The notes: generated from the letters alone by a model not told the origin. A stretch of 64,000 bases of DNA from JBGAHD01 sp044226395 (GCA_044226395.1 JBGAHD010000002.1:1116001-1180000); one strand, 5' to 3'; counted from the first letter of the stretch, positions 1-9,185 are shown. A program made the numbers and translations.

Positions 1-57
1 CGCGCCTTCCACGAAAAATTCGACAGCATGCAGCAGCGCGAGCCCGGCAAGGGCTAG
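1..57 (+). CDS. C-terminal end of an unidentified protein (partial)
   Basis: Frame 1 is open from the window edge for 18 codons and stops at TAG (55-57). The visible tail reads RAFHEKFDSMQQREPGKG, charged and without a recognisable motif. It is on the same strand as the next gene, about 85 bases upstream of it. Only the end is visible, so the family cannot be named; it could also be a chance open frame. Confidence 0.45.
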   Translation, partial: RAFHEKFDSMQQREPGKG

Positions 58-143
58 CGTCGCGCGGCGCGCGTGTCCCAGCGCGCGCCACGATCACGTC
101 CCTGGAAGGGCGTCATGCGACGCAGCTTCCGATGGAGAATTCC

Positions 144-1907
144 GTGATCGCCTCGAACTCGATTCACCGCTCGCGCGCTTGGCGCGCGGCGGCCTTATTG
201 TGCTTTATCGTCGTCGGCGCGAACGCGCCCTCCGCCCGAGCCGGCGGCGCTGACGTCATCACCGTCGGCATTTCGGGCCTGGGCAACAACTGCACGGTGC
301 CCACGATTCAGGCCGCGATCGACGAAGCGCGTCGCCGCGGCGGCCCGCAGGACATCTGGGTCACGCGCGATGTCGCCGACGGCGTGTGGACCAATCAACG
401 CCTGACGATCACCAACCAGGACGTGACCATCCAGGGCGGCTTCGACGATTGCTTCGACGTCACGCCTTCAGACTACACCTACCTTTCCGGCCAGGGCGGC
501 TCGGCCGCGCCGGTGCTGAAAATTCGCGGCAGTGGCGTGGTGAACCTGCGCGGCATCGCCATCGTGCAAGGCGACGCGAGCGGCAGCGGCGATGCCGGTG
601 GCATCGACTATCAAGGCCGCGGCGTCCTGACGCTCGGCAATGTCCGCGTCGAAGGCAACAGCGGCAGCGGCCACGACACGGGCGGCATCGACTTCGAAGG
701 CTCCGGCGGCCCGGCGTTTCTCGATCTGCTCGACGACGTCGCCATCGTCGCCAACGCGCGCATTGGCCTGCGCGTCAGCGGCTCGGCCACCTTGACCATG
801 CATGGCGAGCGCAACTTCGTGTGGTTGAACGAACAAGCGGGCTTGTACGTCGCCTATCCCGCGACCGCCAGCATCAGCGCGCCGAGCTTCGACGAGCGCG
901 GCGTGTTCTACCAAAACGGCGGACCCGGCATCGCCGCCGGCACGGTGGGCAGCGGCACGGGCGACGCGTTCGTGCGCGTGTACGCGCGCGATCCCGCGCG
1001 TCCGCCCGCGATCGTCGGCAACCTCGGACCCGCGATCGTGGTCAACTCGCTCGACGACACCACCACCACCATGACCGTGTGCGCGCGGAACATCCGTATC
1101 GCCGACAACGTGGTGAGCTTGAACAGCTTGCCGGGCAATGACGGCAATCTGATCTCGGCCGAAGGCGCCGGCGCCTTCGTGCGCTGGAACACGGACTGCG
1201 ATCTGCCACCCGAAGCCAATGTCACCTGCCCGCCGCAAGGCCAGACGCTCTGCAACGTGGTGCATGGCAATGTGGTCAGCAACGGCCGCGCCTTGTTCGG
1301 CGCCACGCGCGGTGGCCGCATCGAACTCGCGCGGCTGCGCGTGACCGGCAACACCACCCCCGCGCTCATCCAGACCACGCAACTGGCCGACGAGCCGAAC
1401 TCGAGCATCACCGCGCGCAACAGCCTGTTCGACAACAACGACGTGCGCACGATCATGGTCAACGTCAACAGCCGTGGCCTGTTCACCGCCGACAATCTCA
1501 CTTTCGCCGCCAATACCGGTGACTTTGTCAGCTTGCGCAGCAATGGCCCGACCTTTTTCTCGCTCACCGCGAGCATCGTCGATCAGACTCAGCCCTTCCT
1601 GGGCGAAGGCGGCAATCCAATCCTGACCCAGATCGTCGACGTGATGACGCCCGATCTCACCGGCGTACGCGCGGGCCATCGGGTGTTGAACGCGCGACCG
1701 ACCTACTTGCCGGGCAGCCATGCCTTGGCGCCGAACTCGCCGGGCATCGACGTCGCCGCGCCCTTGGGCGGGGTCGACATCGACGGCCGCGCGCGCGAAG
1801 TCGATGACCCCGCCGTGCCCAACGCCGAGGGGCCGCGCGATCTCGGCGCCTATGAATCGCAGACCGTGGGCAGTGTCGATCCGATGTTCAAGAACGGCTT
1901 CGAGTGA
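144..1907 (+). CDS. Secreted right-handed beta-helix protein with C-terminal GFE tail
   Basis: A secreted protein of about 587 residues. A basic N-terminus followed by a hydrophobic stretch (AALLCFIVVGANAPSARA) is a signal peptide with an AxA-type cleavage site. The body is rich in Gly, Asn, Val and Thr with short repeated turns (for example GGIDYQGRGVLTLGNVRVEG, then GGIDFEGSGGPAFLDLLDDV), as in parallel beta-helix or choice-of-anchor Q proteins. It ends in DPMFKNGFE, the same type of tail as the sugar dehydrogenase at 14469-15944. GTG at 144 is preferred because GGAG lies six bases upstream; the in-frame ATG at 132 has no clear ribosome site. Substrate or partner is unknown; surface or extracellular location is inferred. 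Confidence 0.75.
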   Translation: MIASNSIHRSRAWRAAALLCFIVVGANAPSARAGGADVITVGISGLGNNCTVPTIQAAIDEARRRGGPQDIWVTRDVADGVWTNQRLTITNQDVTIQGGFDDCFDVTPSDYTYLSGQGGSAAPVLKIRGSGVVNLRGIAIVQGDASGSGDAGGIDYQGRGVLTLGNVRVEGNSGSGHDTGGIDFEGSGGPAFLDLLDDVAIVANARIGLRVSGSATLTMHGERNFVWLNEQAGLYVAYPATASISAPSFDERGVFYQNGGPGIAAGTVGSGTGDAFVRVYARDPARPPAIVGNLGPAIVVNSLDDTTTTMTVCARNIRIADNVVSLNSLPGNDGNLISAEGAGAFVRWNTDCDLPPEANVTCPPQGQTLCNVVHGNVVSNGRALFGATRGGRIELARLRVTGNTTPALIQTTQLADEPNSSITARNSLFDNNDVRTIMVNVNSRGLFTADNLTFAANTGDFVSLRSNGPTFFSLTASIVDQTQPFLGEGGNPILTQIVDVMTPDLTGVRAGHRVLNARPTYLPGSHALAPNSPGIDVAAPLGGVDIDGRAREVDDPAVPNAEGPRDLGAYESQTVGSVDPMFKNGFE

Positions 1908-1941
1908 GGCCGCGATGCGCCGCGCCACGCGAAGCCCGCGA

Positions 1942-4788
1942 TCAGCGCGTGACCAGCGCTTCGTCGCGCGACGGACAACGCGTGGCGTTGGCGCGCGTCA
2001 GCGCTTGGTCTTCGACGCGCAGAAACTCGTACGCATACGGCATGCGCTGGAGTGCGTCGCGCGCCCAGGCTTGTCGACGCGCGCCGCCGGCGCAATCGCC
2101 GGCGGCGAAGGCCTCGCGCGCGGCGGCCAGCGCGGAATGGGCTTGGCCGCGTGGATCGGCGTCGAGCTCGCGCAAGCGCGCGAGCGCGGCATCGAGCGCG
2201 GGCAGGGCCCGCGCGTCGCGCCCCAGACGGCCGAGCGCGTCGGCACGCACGATGTCGACGTACAAACGCACGGTCTCGCGCGTGTCGGCGGCATGCTCGG
2301 CGTAGCGCGCGCGCGCTTGCTCGGCATCGGCCGCGGCGCGCGAGGGATCGTCCGCGATCAAGGCGATCACGGCGCGATGCATCAGGGCCTCGGACAATTG
2401 CCGCTCGGAACCTTCGCCCGCATCACGAAGATCGACGATGGCTTCATCGACGATGCGACGCGCGGTCGCGGTATCGCCCGAGACCGCGATCACCTCGGCC
2501 AGATTGGCGCGCGTGTCGGCGACATCGCGATGTCGCGTGCCATGCAGCGCCGCGTAGCGATCGGCCGCCTCGCGCAGTCGCTCGATCGCCAAAGGCAAAC
2601 GGCCCAGGCGATACGCGACGATGCCGAGGTTGCGCAGATCGGTCGCGAGCGCGGGATCGTCGTCGCCGTGATTCACGCGGGCGATCGCGTACGCGCGCTC
2701 CATCGCCTCGAGCGCCGCCGTGAAATCACCCATCGCATACGCCGCCGTGCCCACGCGATGCCAATGCAGCGCGCGTTGCCAATGCTCGGCCGGCACGCCA
2801 ATCGCATCGTCGATGGCGAGCACGCGCTCGGCCACGCGCCGCGCTTCGGCGCCGCGACCCAGTCGCCCGTAGGCGCTGGCCAAACCGTCGAGGGCGGCCG
2901 CGACCTTCGCGTGCCAGGGCCCGTGCAGCGCCTCGGCCTGCGCCATGGCTTGCTCAAACGCGGTCACGGCGTCGAGATTGCGATCGAACATGCCCAGCAC
3001 ATCGCCGCGCGTGAGCAGCATGTCCAGGCGCGTCGTGCCGTCGCAGGCCTGTGTCGCGCATAAGTCTTGCGCCTGCGCGATCGCGGCCAGCGCCGGCGCG
3101 GGTTGACCGACGCGGCCATAGACTGTCGCCACCAAGCCCGCGAAGTCCACGCGTTGGGCCGTCGATTGCGCGCTCGCGTCATCGCGCGTGGCTTCCACCA
3201 GGGCGCGCGCCTCGTTGAACTGACCGGCGGTGACCAGCGCTTCGATCAAGCGCATCTTGGCTTCGACGACTTGCGCATCGCCGGCGCCGAGTTCGCGCTC
3301 GCCGCGCGTGATCGCCGCGCCGAGCACGGCGATGGCGCGATCGACCTGACTCTGGCCGCGCAGCACGCTGCCGAGTTGCGTGACCAGGTCCAGGCGCACG
3401 CGCGGTTCGAGCGAACGATCGTGCTCGATGCGCGCCAGCGCCGCGTCGGTCACGTCGACCACGGTCGGCGCGGCGCCGCGCGCGCCGCCCGGTTCGGCCA
3501 AGCGAAATACATCGACCAGGAAATCACGCGTCGCGCGCGCCGTGCGTGCTTCGTGTCGCGCCTGCTCGGCGAAGGTCGTGGCCACGCGCGCCTGCCACAG
3601 CGCGGTGGCGACGGCCGCGATCACGCCGGCGGCCAAGGTCCCGGCCAGCAGCGAAGCCACGCGATGACGCGCGTAGAACTTGCGCGCGCGATAGCGCATC
3701 GACGGCGGGTGCGCGCGCACCGGTCGTAATTCGAGAAAGCGTTCCAGATCCTCGGCCAACGCGCCGGCCGAGGCGTAGCGACGCTCGGGCTCGGGCGCCG
3801 TGGCCTTGAGGAAGATCGTGTCGAGATCGCCGCGCAGCACGCGCGCGTCGACGCCGCGGGGCTGGTGTTCGGCCGTCACGCCATCGGCCAGACGCGCCAA
3901 GGCGCGCTGCGGCGCGTCGACGCCGGCCTCGGGCCGCGCGCCGGTGAGCAGCTCGGCCAGCAACACGCCCAGCGCGTACACGTCCGTCGCCGTGGTCACC
4001 GGCGCGCGCCGCCATTGTTCGGGCGCGGCATACGCGGGCGTGAGCGCGTTGGCGCCAAACTCGGTGTGATCGTCGCCGTCGATGAACTTGGCGATGCCGA
4101 AATCGAGCAGCTTCACGTGACCGTCGCGCGTGACCATCACGTTCGACGGCTTGAGATCGCGATGCACGATCAGCGCGCGATGCGCCGATTCCACGGCGCC
4201 GCAAGCCTGCACCAGCAAGCGCACGCGCGCGCGGGCATCGAGCGCCTGACGATCGGCGTACTCGGTCAGGCGCCAACCATCGACGTGTTCCATCACCAGG
4301 TAAGGCGTGCCTTCGGCGGTAACACCACCGTCGTGCAGACGCGCGATGTGCGGGTGACTCAGACGCGCCATGGCCGCATGCTCGCGGCGGAAACGACGCG
4401 TCTCGGCCTGAGTGAGCAAGGCATGCCGCAGCAACTTCACCGCCACGATCTGCGTCACCTCGCCTTGACGTCGCTCGCCGCGGAACACCGTGGCCGAGCC
4501 GCCGTGGCCGAGCAGTTCGCACAGCCGCACGCCCGCGATCTCGCGGCCGATCCAATCCTCGGTCGCGGGCGTTGTCGTCGGGGCGTCGCTGAGTTGCTCG
4601 ACGACGGCCTCGAGCGGCCGCGACAGCAAGTCATCGCTCGGTGAATCCGCCAGCGCCAGCATGCGCAGAATCTGCGCGCGCCGCGCGACGTCGGGACAGA
4701 TCGACGCGAGCCAGGGCTCGCGCGCGGCGGGCGCCAGCGCCAGCGCGCGTTCGAAGCAAACGCGCAGCGAGTCGCCCGTGGCATTCAC
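1942..4788 (-). CDS. Membrane Ser/Thr protein kinase with TPR C-terminal region (PknB type)
   Basis: About 948 residues. The kinase domain spans roughly 80-350: glycine loop GHGGSATVF, ATP-binding Lys118 (AVKLL), catalytic HRD at 209-211 (HRDLKPSNVMV), DFG at 229-231 and a later APEQW. A single hydrophobic segment near 385-405 would anchor it in the inner membrane. The remaining 500 residues are Ala- and Arg-rich helical repeats of TPR type. GTG at 4788 is chosen as start: it lies 13 bases after the sigma factor stop and the conserved N-terminal text begins there, whereas the longer open frame runs into the sigma gene. The pairing with an ECF sigma factor suggests the kinase controls that sigma factor by phosphorylation, as in ECF43-type systems; the target here is inferred. 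Confidence 0.9.
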   Translation of the reverse strand: MNATGDSLRVCFERALALAPAAREPWLASICPDVARRAQILRMLALADSPSDDLLSRPLEAVVEQLSDAPTTTPATEDWIGREIAGVRLCELLGHGGSATVFRGERRQGEVTQIVAVKLLRHALLTQAETRRFRREHAAMARLSHPHIARLHDGGVTAEGTPYLVMEHVDGWRLTEYADRQALDARARVRLLVQACGAVESAHRALIVHRDLKPSNVMVTRDGHVKLLDFGIAKFIDGDDHTEFGANALTPAYAAPEQWRRAPVTTATDVYALGVLLAELLTGARPEAGVDAPQRALARLADGVTAEHQPRGVDARVLRGDLDTIFLKATAPEPERRYASAGALAEDLERFLELRPVRAHPPSMRYRARKFYARHRVASLLAGTLAAGVIAAVATALWQARVATTFAEQARHEARTARATRDFLVDVFRLAEPGGARGAAPTVVDVTDAALARIEHDRSLEPRVRLDLVTQLGSVLRGQSQVDRAIAVLGAAITRGERELGAGDAQVVEAKMRLIEALVTAGQFNEARALVEATRDDASAQSTAQRVDFAGLVATVYGRVGQPAPALAAIAQAQDLCATQACDGTTRLDMLLTRGDVLGMFDRNLDAVTAFEQAMAQAEALHGPWHAKVAAALDGLASAYGRLGRGAEARRVAERVLAIDDAIGVPAEHWQRALHWHRVGTAAYAMGDFTAALEAMERAYAIARVNHGDDDPALATDLRNLGIVAYRLGRLPLAIERLREAADRYAALHGTRHRDVADTRANLAEVIAVSGDTATARRIVDEAIVDLRDAGEGSERQLSEALMHRAVIALIADDPSRAAADAEQARARYAEHAADTRETVRLYVDIVRADALGRLGRDARALPALDAALARLRELDADPRGQAHSALAAAREAFAAGDCAGGARRQAWARDALQRMPYAYEFLRVEDQALTRANATRCPSRDEALVTR

Positions 4789-4801
4789 CGGCGCGTTCCG
4801 C

Positions 4802-5398
4802 TCAGCACGCGGCCGCGGCGGGCTCGCCCGAAATGCGTTCCTGCAAGAAGGCGCGCGCGAAGGTCCAATCACGCGTGACCGTGCGTCGATCGACGTCGAG
4901 CAATTGCGCGACTTGCTCGGCGGATAAGCCCGCGAAGTAGCGCAGCTCGACCACGCGCGCGGCGCGCGCGTCCTCGCGACGCAGGGCATCGAGCGCGGTG
5001 TCGAGCGCGATCACGTCCACGGCCAGACCGGCCGCCGCCGGTTCGTCGAAGCGCGACAGCGTCACGCGCAACCAATCGCCGCCGGCCTTCAAGCTCAGCC
5101 GATGACGCGCGCGATCGATCAACAGATTGCGCATCGCATTCGCCGCGTAGGCGAAGAAGTTGTTCGGGCCGCCGAGGCGCGCGAGGTCCTGACGACTCAT
5201 GCGCTCGTACAACTCGTGCACCAACTCGGTCGTGCCCAGAGTCATCGCGCGATCGCGCGCGAGTTGCCGGCTGGCGATGCGCTTCAGGCGCTCGTAGACC
5301 TCGGTGAACCACTCATCATTGGCCGCCGCGTCATCGGCGGGCCGATGCGCGGTGGGGCAGGCGCTCAACGCGCCTTCGTCGATCAAGACCAGGGACAT
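4802..5398 (-). CDS. ECF RNA polymerase sigma factor (TIGR02999/ECF43-like)
   Basis: About 198 residues, group 4 sigma-70. Region 2 is seen as ANDEWFTEVYERLKRIASRQ through FFAYAANAMRNLLIDRARHR, and region 4 as a helix-turn-helix around LRYFAGLSAEQVAQLLDVDR. The text TLGTTELVHELYERM is typical of the TIGR02999 group. ATG at 5398 (MSLVLIDEG) is preferred; an in-frame start at 5461 would add 21 low-complexity residues. The gene is followed after 13 bases by the Ser/Thr kinase gene, so the two are co-transcribed. No anti-sigma factor is adjacent, which fits control by phosphorylation rather than by sequestration. Confidence 0.88.
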   Translation of the reverse strand: MSLVLIDEGALSACPTAHRPADDAAANDEWFTEVYERLKRIASRQLARDRAMTLGTTELVHELYERMSRQDLARLGGPNNFFAYAANAMRNLLIDRARHRLSLKAGGDWLRVTLSRFDEPAAAGLAVDVIALDTALDALRREDARAARVVELRYFAGLSAEQVAQLLDVDRRTVTRDWTFARAFLQERISGEPAAAAC

Positions 5399-5542
5399 GA
5401 CACGCTTCACCTTCGTTCCAGTCGCTGTCGAGGAACGGGGAACGGGGGGCGAATTCGCCACCGAAGGCGCGATGTCCCAGGGCCCGGGCGTTTGCCGTTC
5501 CTGCGAGAACGCGCGGGCGCGGTCAGGTCTAGTGCGAAGAGA

Positions 5543-6577
5543 TCACGTGGCGAGTGGCTTCGTCGCTTCGTCGGTCGGCGCGGACGCGGTAGCCGAGGCG
5601 GACGGCCGCAAGTTCACGCGCGCGTGGATGGGAAAGCCGTATCGCTGCTCGAACGTGATCGTGCGCCGCGACGTGACGACTTGGTAGGCCTGAAGCGATC
5701 GCCACAGCAGAATCGCCATGACCAAGACGCCGCCGAACAGGATCATGGGGAAGGTCCACGGTTCGGCCAGCACCCCGACACCCGAATGCGACGCAAACTG
5801 CAGTATGACGACGATCGCGGACGCGGACATTCCAAACCCGAAAAGCATCATGAAAATCATCATGACGTGGTTGCCTCGGCGCGGTGGCTTGCCGGCCCAA
5901 AGCACGCGCTCATCACCGACTTCGCGACGAACCCGATCGACCAAATCGGGACGCGGTGGACTCGCGACGGCCGCGAGAATCTCGGGCGACGGCCCGCGCG
6001 ATGCCGCCACGGCGTCGCCAGGCGCGACCATGGACTCGAGCACGCGCGCGACGCGCGCGACATCTTCGAGACCGACGAAAGTGAACGTGGGCTGCGTGGG
6101 AAATCGGCTGCCCGGTCTGCTCGGTCGATACAACGATACGCGCCCATGGCCGTCATCATCCGAATCGCAATCGAACGCGATGATGGTCTCCGCGGCCTGG
6201 CTCAGCACCTTTCGACGAATCACATCGCGGAAGATCACGGCCCTGCGCGCGGTCAGCACATAGCGCGTGAAGCGCGCGCGCCAGCGCTTGTAGAAATGCC
6301 AGAGGGTTAACAGCACCACGACGGTCAAGACGACCCCGATCAGCGTCGGGGCTTGATCCACCATGCGCGAATCCGGATGGCCGAGGAAGTACACCACCGT
6401 CATGGGGACCTGGATCAAGACCCAAACCCAGGCCACGCCGAGCATGCTGTTGTGAAACGCGAACGCCGACGCGTCGGGCCGCGCCACCCACAACACCGTT
6501 TCGCCCTGGAGCTCGCGCTTCATCCAGTCGGCAAGGCCAGGATCGGGTACCGCGTTCGCGACGGTCAAGGCCAGCAT
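5543..6577 (-). CDS. Membrane protein with two tandem PH-like modules
   Basis: About 344 residues with an internal duplication. Each half starts with a short acidic-aromatic motif (LQGETVLWVARP near residue 25; VGDERVLWAGKPP near 215), continues with a pair of membrane segments and then a bacterial PH-like signature (RYVLTARRAVIFRD; YQVVTSRRTITFEQ). The end of the first PH-like module is also visible (FTFVGLEDVARVARVLE). ATG at 6577 is chosen because the conserved part begins there; a start at 6691 would add 38 unlike residues. It stands alone between the sigma/kinase pair and comM on the same strand. Function is unknown; a membrane-surface sensing or scaffolding role is only a guess. Confidence 0.7.
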   Translation of the reverse strand: MLALTVANAVPDPGLADWMKRELQGETVLWVARPDASAFAFHNSMLGVAWVWVLIQVPMTVVYFLGHPDSRMVDQAPTLIGVVLTVVVLLTLWHFYKRWRARFTRYVLTARRAVIFRDVIRRKVLSQAAETIIAFDCDSDDDGHGRVSLYRPSRPGSRFPTQPTFTFVGLEDVARVARVLESMVAPGDAVAASRGPSPEILAAVASPPRPDLVDRVRREVGDERVLWAGKPPRRGNHVMMIFMMLFGFGMSASAIVVILQFASHSGVGVLAEPWTFPMILFGGVLVMAILLWRSLQAYQVVTSRRTITFEQRYGFPIHARVNLRPSASATASAPTDEATKPLAT

Positions 6578-6730
6578 TCCTTCGATGGCGTTCGAGCGTG
6601 CAGGGTAGGCGCGGGCGCCCACGGATTCAATGTGCCACTGGGGGGAAGAGGGCCGGGCGTGATCCTCACGCCCTTCGGGCGAGAGTGGCAAGTTCTTGGC
6701 GGATGCGTTCGCGTTTCCGCGCCGAGCCCA

Positions 6731-8242
6731 TCACGCGGGCTCGCGCGCGCGATCGAGTCGGCGATAGCCAATCGCCTCCATCAGGTGCGCGCGTTCGATC
6801 CGTTCGACGCCTTGCAGATCGGCGATCGTCCGCGCCACGCGCAGGACGCGATGGCAAGCGCGCGCGGACAGACCCAGTTGATCGATGGCGCGGTCGAGCA
6901 GGGCCTGATCGCGCGTCGTCAGCGCGGCGTCGCGTTCGGTTTCCGCGTGCGTCAGCCAGGCATTCGCCTTGCCGGCGCGCGCGAGCATGCGATCGCGCGC
7001 GGCGATGACGCGCGCGCGCACGCTGGCGCTGTCTTCGCCCGTGGCGGCCGGCGCGCGCAATTGCGCGGCGGCGACGCGCGGCACGTCGATGTGCAGATCG
7101 ATGCGATCGAGCAAGGGCCCGGAGATGCGCGACGCGTAGCGCTGCACTTGATCGGGCGAACAACGGCAGCGCGCGTTGGCATCGCCGAAATGGCCGCAAG
7201 GGCAGGGGTTCATCGCCGCGACCAGCTGAAAGCGCGCGGGAAATTCGGCCTGGCGCGCCGCGCGCGAGATCACCACGCGGCCGGATTCGAGCGGTTCGCG
7301 CAGCACTTCCAGCGTGTGTCGCGCGAACTCGGGCAGTTCATCGAGAAACAGCACGCCGTGATGCGCGAGCGATACTTCGCCCGGTCGCGGAATGGTGCCG
7401 CCGCCGACCAGCGCGGCCGCGCTGGCCGTGTGATGCGGCGCGCGCGTGGCGCGTTCGTGCAGACGCAGCTCCTGCAGCGTCAATCCCGCGACCGAGCGCA
7501 CGGCCGCGGCTTCGAGCGATTCTTCCCGATGCATGGGCGGCAGGATGCCGGCCAAGCGCGTCGCCAACAGCGTCTTGCCCGCGCCCGGTGGCCCGCGCAG
7601 CAACAAGTTGTGCGCGCCGGCGGCGGCGATCTCGAGCGCGCGACGCGCTTGTGGCTGGCCGCGCACATCGCGCAAGTCGAGCAGGTCCGAAGTGACGCTG
7701 ACTTCGCCGCGCGTCGGTCGCGGCAACGGCGCCTCGCCGCGCAGATGCGCGCACACCGCGAGCAGCGAGTCGGCGACGCGAATGTCGGCGTCCTCGACCA
7801 GCGCGGCCTCGGCGGCATTGTCCACGGGCACGATCAGCGCGTGACCCGCGGCGCGCGCCTTCATCGCCGCGGGCAGCACGCCGCTGACGCCACGCAGCGC
7901 GCCGGACAAGGCCAGTTCGCCCAGCGCTTCGACGCGTTCGATTGCCGCGAGTGGAATCTGATGCGCGGCGGCGAGAATGCCCAGCGCGATCGGCAGATCG
8001 AAGCGACTGCCATCCTTGGGCAGATCCGCCGGCGCCAGATTGATGGTGATGCGCCGCTGCGGATAGTCGAACGCGGCGTTGACGATGGCCGCGCGCACGC
8101 GATCGCGCGCTTCGCGCACGCTGGCTTCGGGCAGGCCGACGATCGAGGTGCCCGGCAAGCCGCCGGACAATTGCACTTCGACATCGACGCGCGGGGCCGA
8201 CACGCCCAATTGCGCGCGCGAGCCGATGATGGCGTGACTCAT
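6731..8242 (-). CDS. comM: ComM/YifB family Mg-chelatase-like AAA+ ATPase
   Basis: 503 residues, full length for the family. The N-terminal Lon-protease-like fold (residues 1-170, SIVGLPEASVREARDRVRAA) is followed by an AAA+ domain with Walker A GPPGAGKT at 217-224, Walker B GVLFLDEL near 300 and the typical cysteine cluster CPCGHFGDANARCRC near 350. ComM is a hexameric helicase that promotes branch migration during natural transformation and homologous recombination. ATG at 8242 has GAAGGA upstream. It lies near ubiK and amtB-glnK, a neighbourhood common in gammaproteobacteria. Confidence 0.95.
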   Translation of the reverse strand: MSHAIIGSRAQLGVSAPRVDVEVQLSGGLPGTSIVGLPEASVREARDRVRAAIVNAAFDYPQRRITINLAPADLPKDGSRFDLPIALGILAAAHQIPLAAIERVEALGELALSGALRGVSGVLPAAMKARAAGHALIVPVDNAAEAALVEDADIRVADSLLAVCAHLRGEAPLPRPTRGEVSVTSDLLDLRDVRGQPQARRALEIAAAGAHNLLLRGPPGAGKTLLATRLAGILPPMHREESLEAAAVRSVAGLTLQELRLHERATRAPHHTASAAALVGGGTIPRPGEVSLAHHGVLFLDELPEFARHTLEVLREPLESGRVVISRAARQAEFPARFQLVAAMNPCPCGHFGDANARCRCSPDQVQRYASRISGPLLDRIDLHIDVPRVAAAQLRAPAATGEDSASVRARVIAARDRMLARAGKANAWLTHAETERDAALTTRDQALLDRAIDQLGLSARACHRVLRVARTIADLQGVERIERAHLMEAIGYRRLDRAREPA

Positions 8243-8695
8243 GCGGCGATCCTTCGCAATACGGTCGAACGATCGCGCGGGAAGCGGTCACGCCCGATCG
8301 CGCGCATCGGCGTGAACGTCGGCGAGGGCGCGGATGATTCGCGCCGTTATGACCAATCGACATGTCGGCGCCAAACGCGCCGACTTTCGCGCTTCCCTGC
8401 GCGGCCCCGGGCGTCGACCGCGCCGAGGCGTAGTAAAAGTCGGCGAGCCGGGACCGTGCCGCTCCGTAGGCACGATCCCGACCCGCCGGCCAGCCCGACG
8501 GTGCATCCGTGCGAGCGGGACCGGGCGCGATCCACGCAGGCCGTCTGGCGTTCCTGTCCGCGATGGGCCTCATGCCCGTCGCGGCGCGATGCGTTTCTCC
8601 GGGCCGAGCGACACCGTCGCGATCGCCCGATCGCGTGGCGGGTCTTGCTCGGTGGAGTCAGTCAGCGATGCTCGTCCGGCGCGAGCGTCGCGAGA
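8243..8695. other. 453-base gene-free stretch with a strong hairpin
   Basis: No credible coding frame on either strand: the short open frames here are arginine-rich and unlike known proteins. The notable structure is the hairpin at 8450-8479. The part next to comM should hold that gene's promoter, but no clear -35/-10 pair was recognised. Confidence 0.5.
8450..8479. repeat. Inverted repeat / hairpin
   Basis: GGGACCGTGCC and GGCACGATCCC pair as an 11-base stem with one mismatch around an 8-base loop (GCTCCGTA). No T-run follows on either strand, so it is not a standard terminator. It could be a palindromic intergenic repeat or part of a small RNA. Confidence 0.55.
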
Positions 8696-8959
8696 TCAAT
8701 GGCGTTGCTGATGACCTTGCAGCAGGGTCTCGAGCTGCGACAAACGCTTTTCGAGTTCCTCGACTTTTTCGCGCGTGCGCAGCAGCACCAGGCGCTGCAC
8801 GTCGAATTCCTCGCGCGTGACTAGGTTCAGTCGCGCCAGGCCCGCTTGCAGCGTGGCCTTGAAGGTCTGACCCAGATCCTCGCGCGCCGCGTCGATGCCC
8901 GGAGGCACCAGCGAAGCCAAGCGCGCGGCGAGATCATCGATGTTGCGGACGTCGATCAC
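8696..8959 (-). CDS. ubiK: Ubiquinone biosynthesis accessory factor UbiK (YqiC/BMFP family)
   Basis: 87 residues, normal for the family. The N-terminal amphipathic half (DLAARLASLVPPGI) and C-terminal coiled coil (TREKVEELEKRLSQLETLL) match the BMFP domain. UbiK forms a trimeric coiled coil with UbiJ and helps aerobic ubiquinone assembly at the membrane. The start is GTG at 8959, supported by GAGGGG seven bases upstream. It is on the minus strand, divergent from amtB. Confidence 0.9.
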   Translation of the reverse strand: MIDVRNIDDLAARLASLVPPGIDAAREDLGQTFKATLQAGLARLNLVTREEFDVQRLVLLRTREKVEELEKRLSQLETLLQGHQQRH

Positions 8960-9159
8960 GGCGAAACCCCTCGTTCATGTGCAAACAAGTGTAACGGGCG
9001 TTGGCCGCGTGACTAGGGAATCGCGTCGCGCCTTCGCGTAGGAAATTTCCTACACGCGCGATGACAGCGCTGGACGAAAAGCCGGGGGAGGGTATCGGAG
9101 GGGGGCCAAAAAACCGTCGCCCCAAGGTGGCCGCCTAGTAAAGCGGTTCTCATTCGAGC

Positions 9160-9185
9160 CTGCAAGCAAAAACGATCTGTTGCAG
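9160..9185. promoter_or_regulatory. Inverted repeat upstream of amtB (possible operator)
   Basis: CTGCAA and TTGCAG form perfect six-base half sites separated by 14 bases, 44 bases before the amtB start. Position and symmetry suggest an operator or a 5' leader hairpin. It does not match the NtrC consensus closely, and no sigma-54 -24/-12 pair was found beside it. Confidence 0.3.

Noticed and set aside
468..1928. A 486-residue minus-strand frame opposite the beta-helix protein
   Set aside because: No domain, His/Ala/Gly-rich; the plus-strand protein has a signal peptide and a conserved tail.
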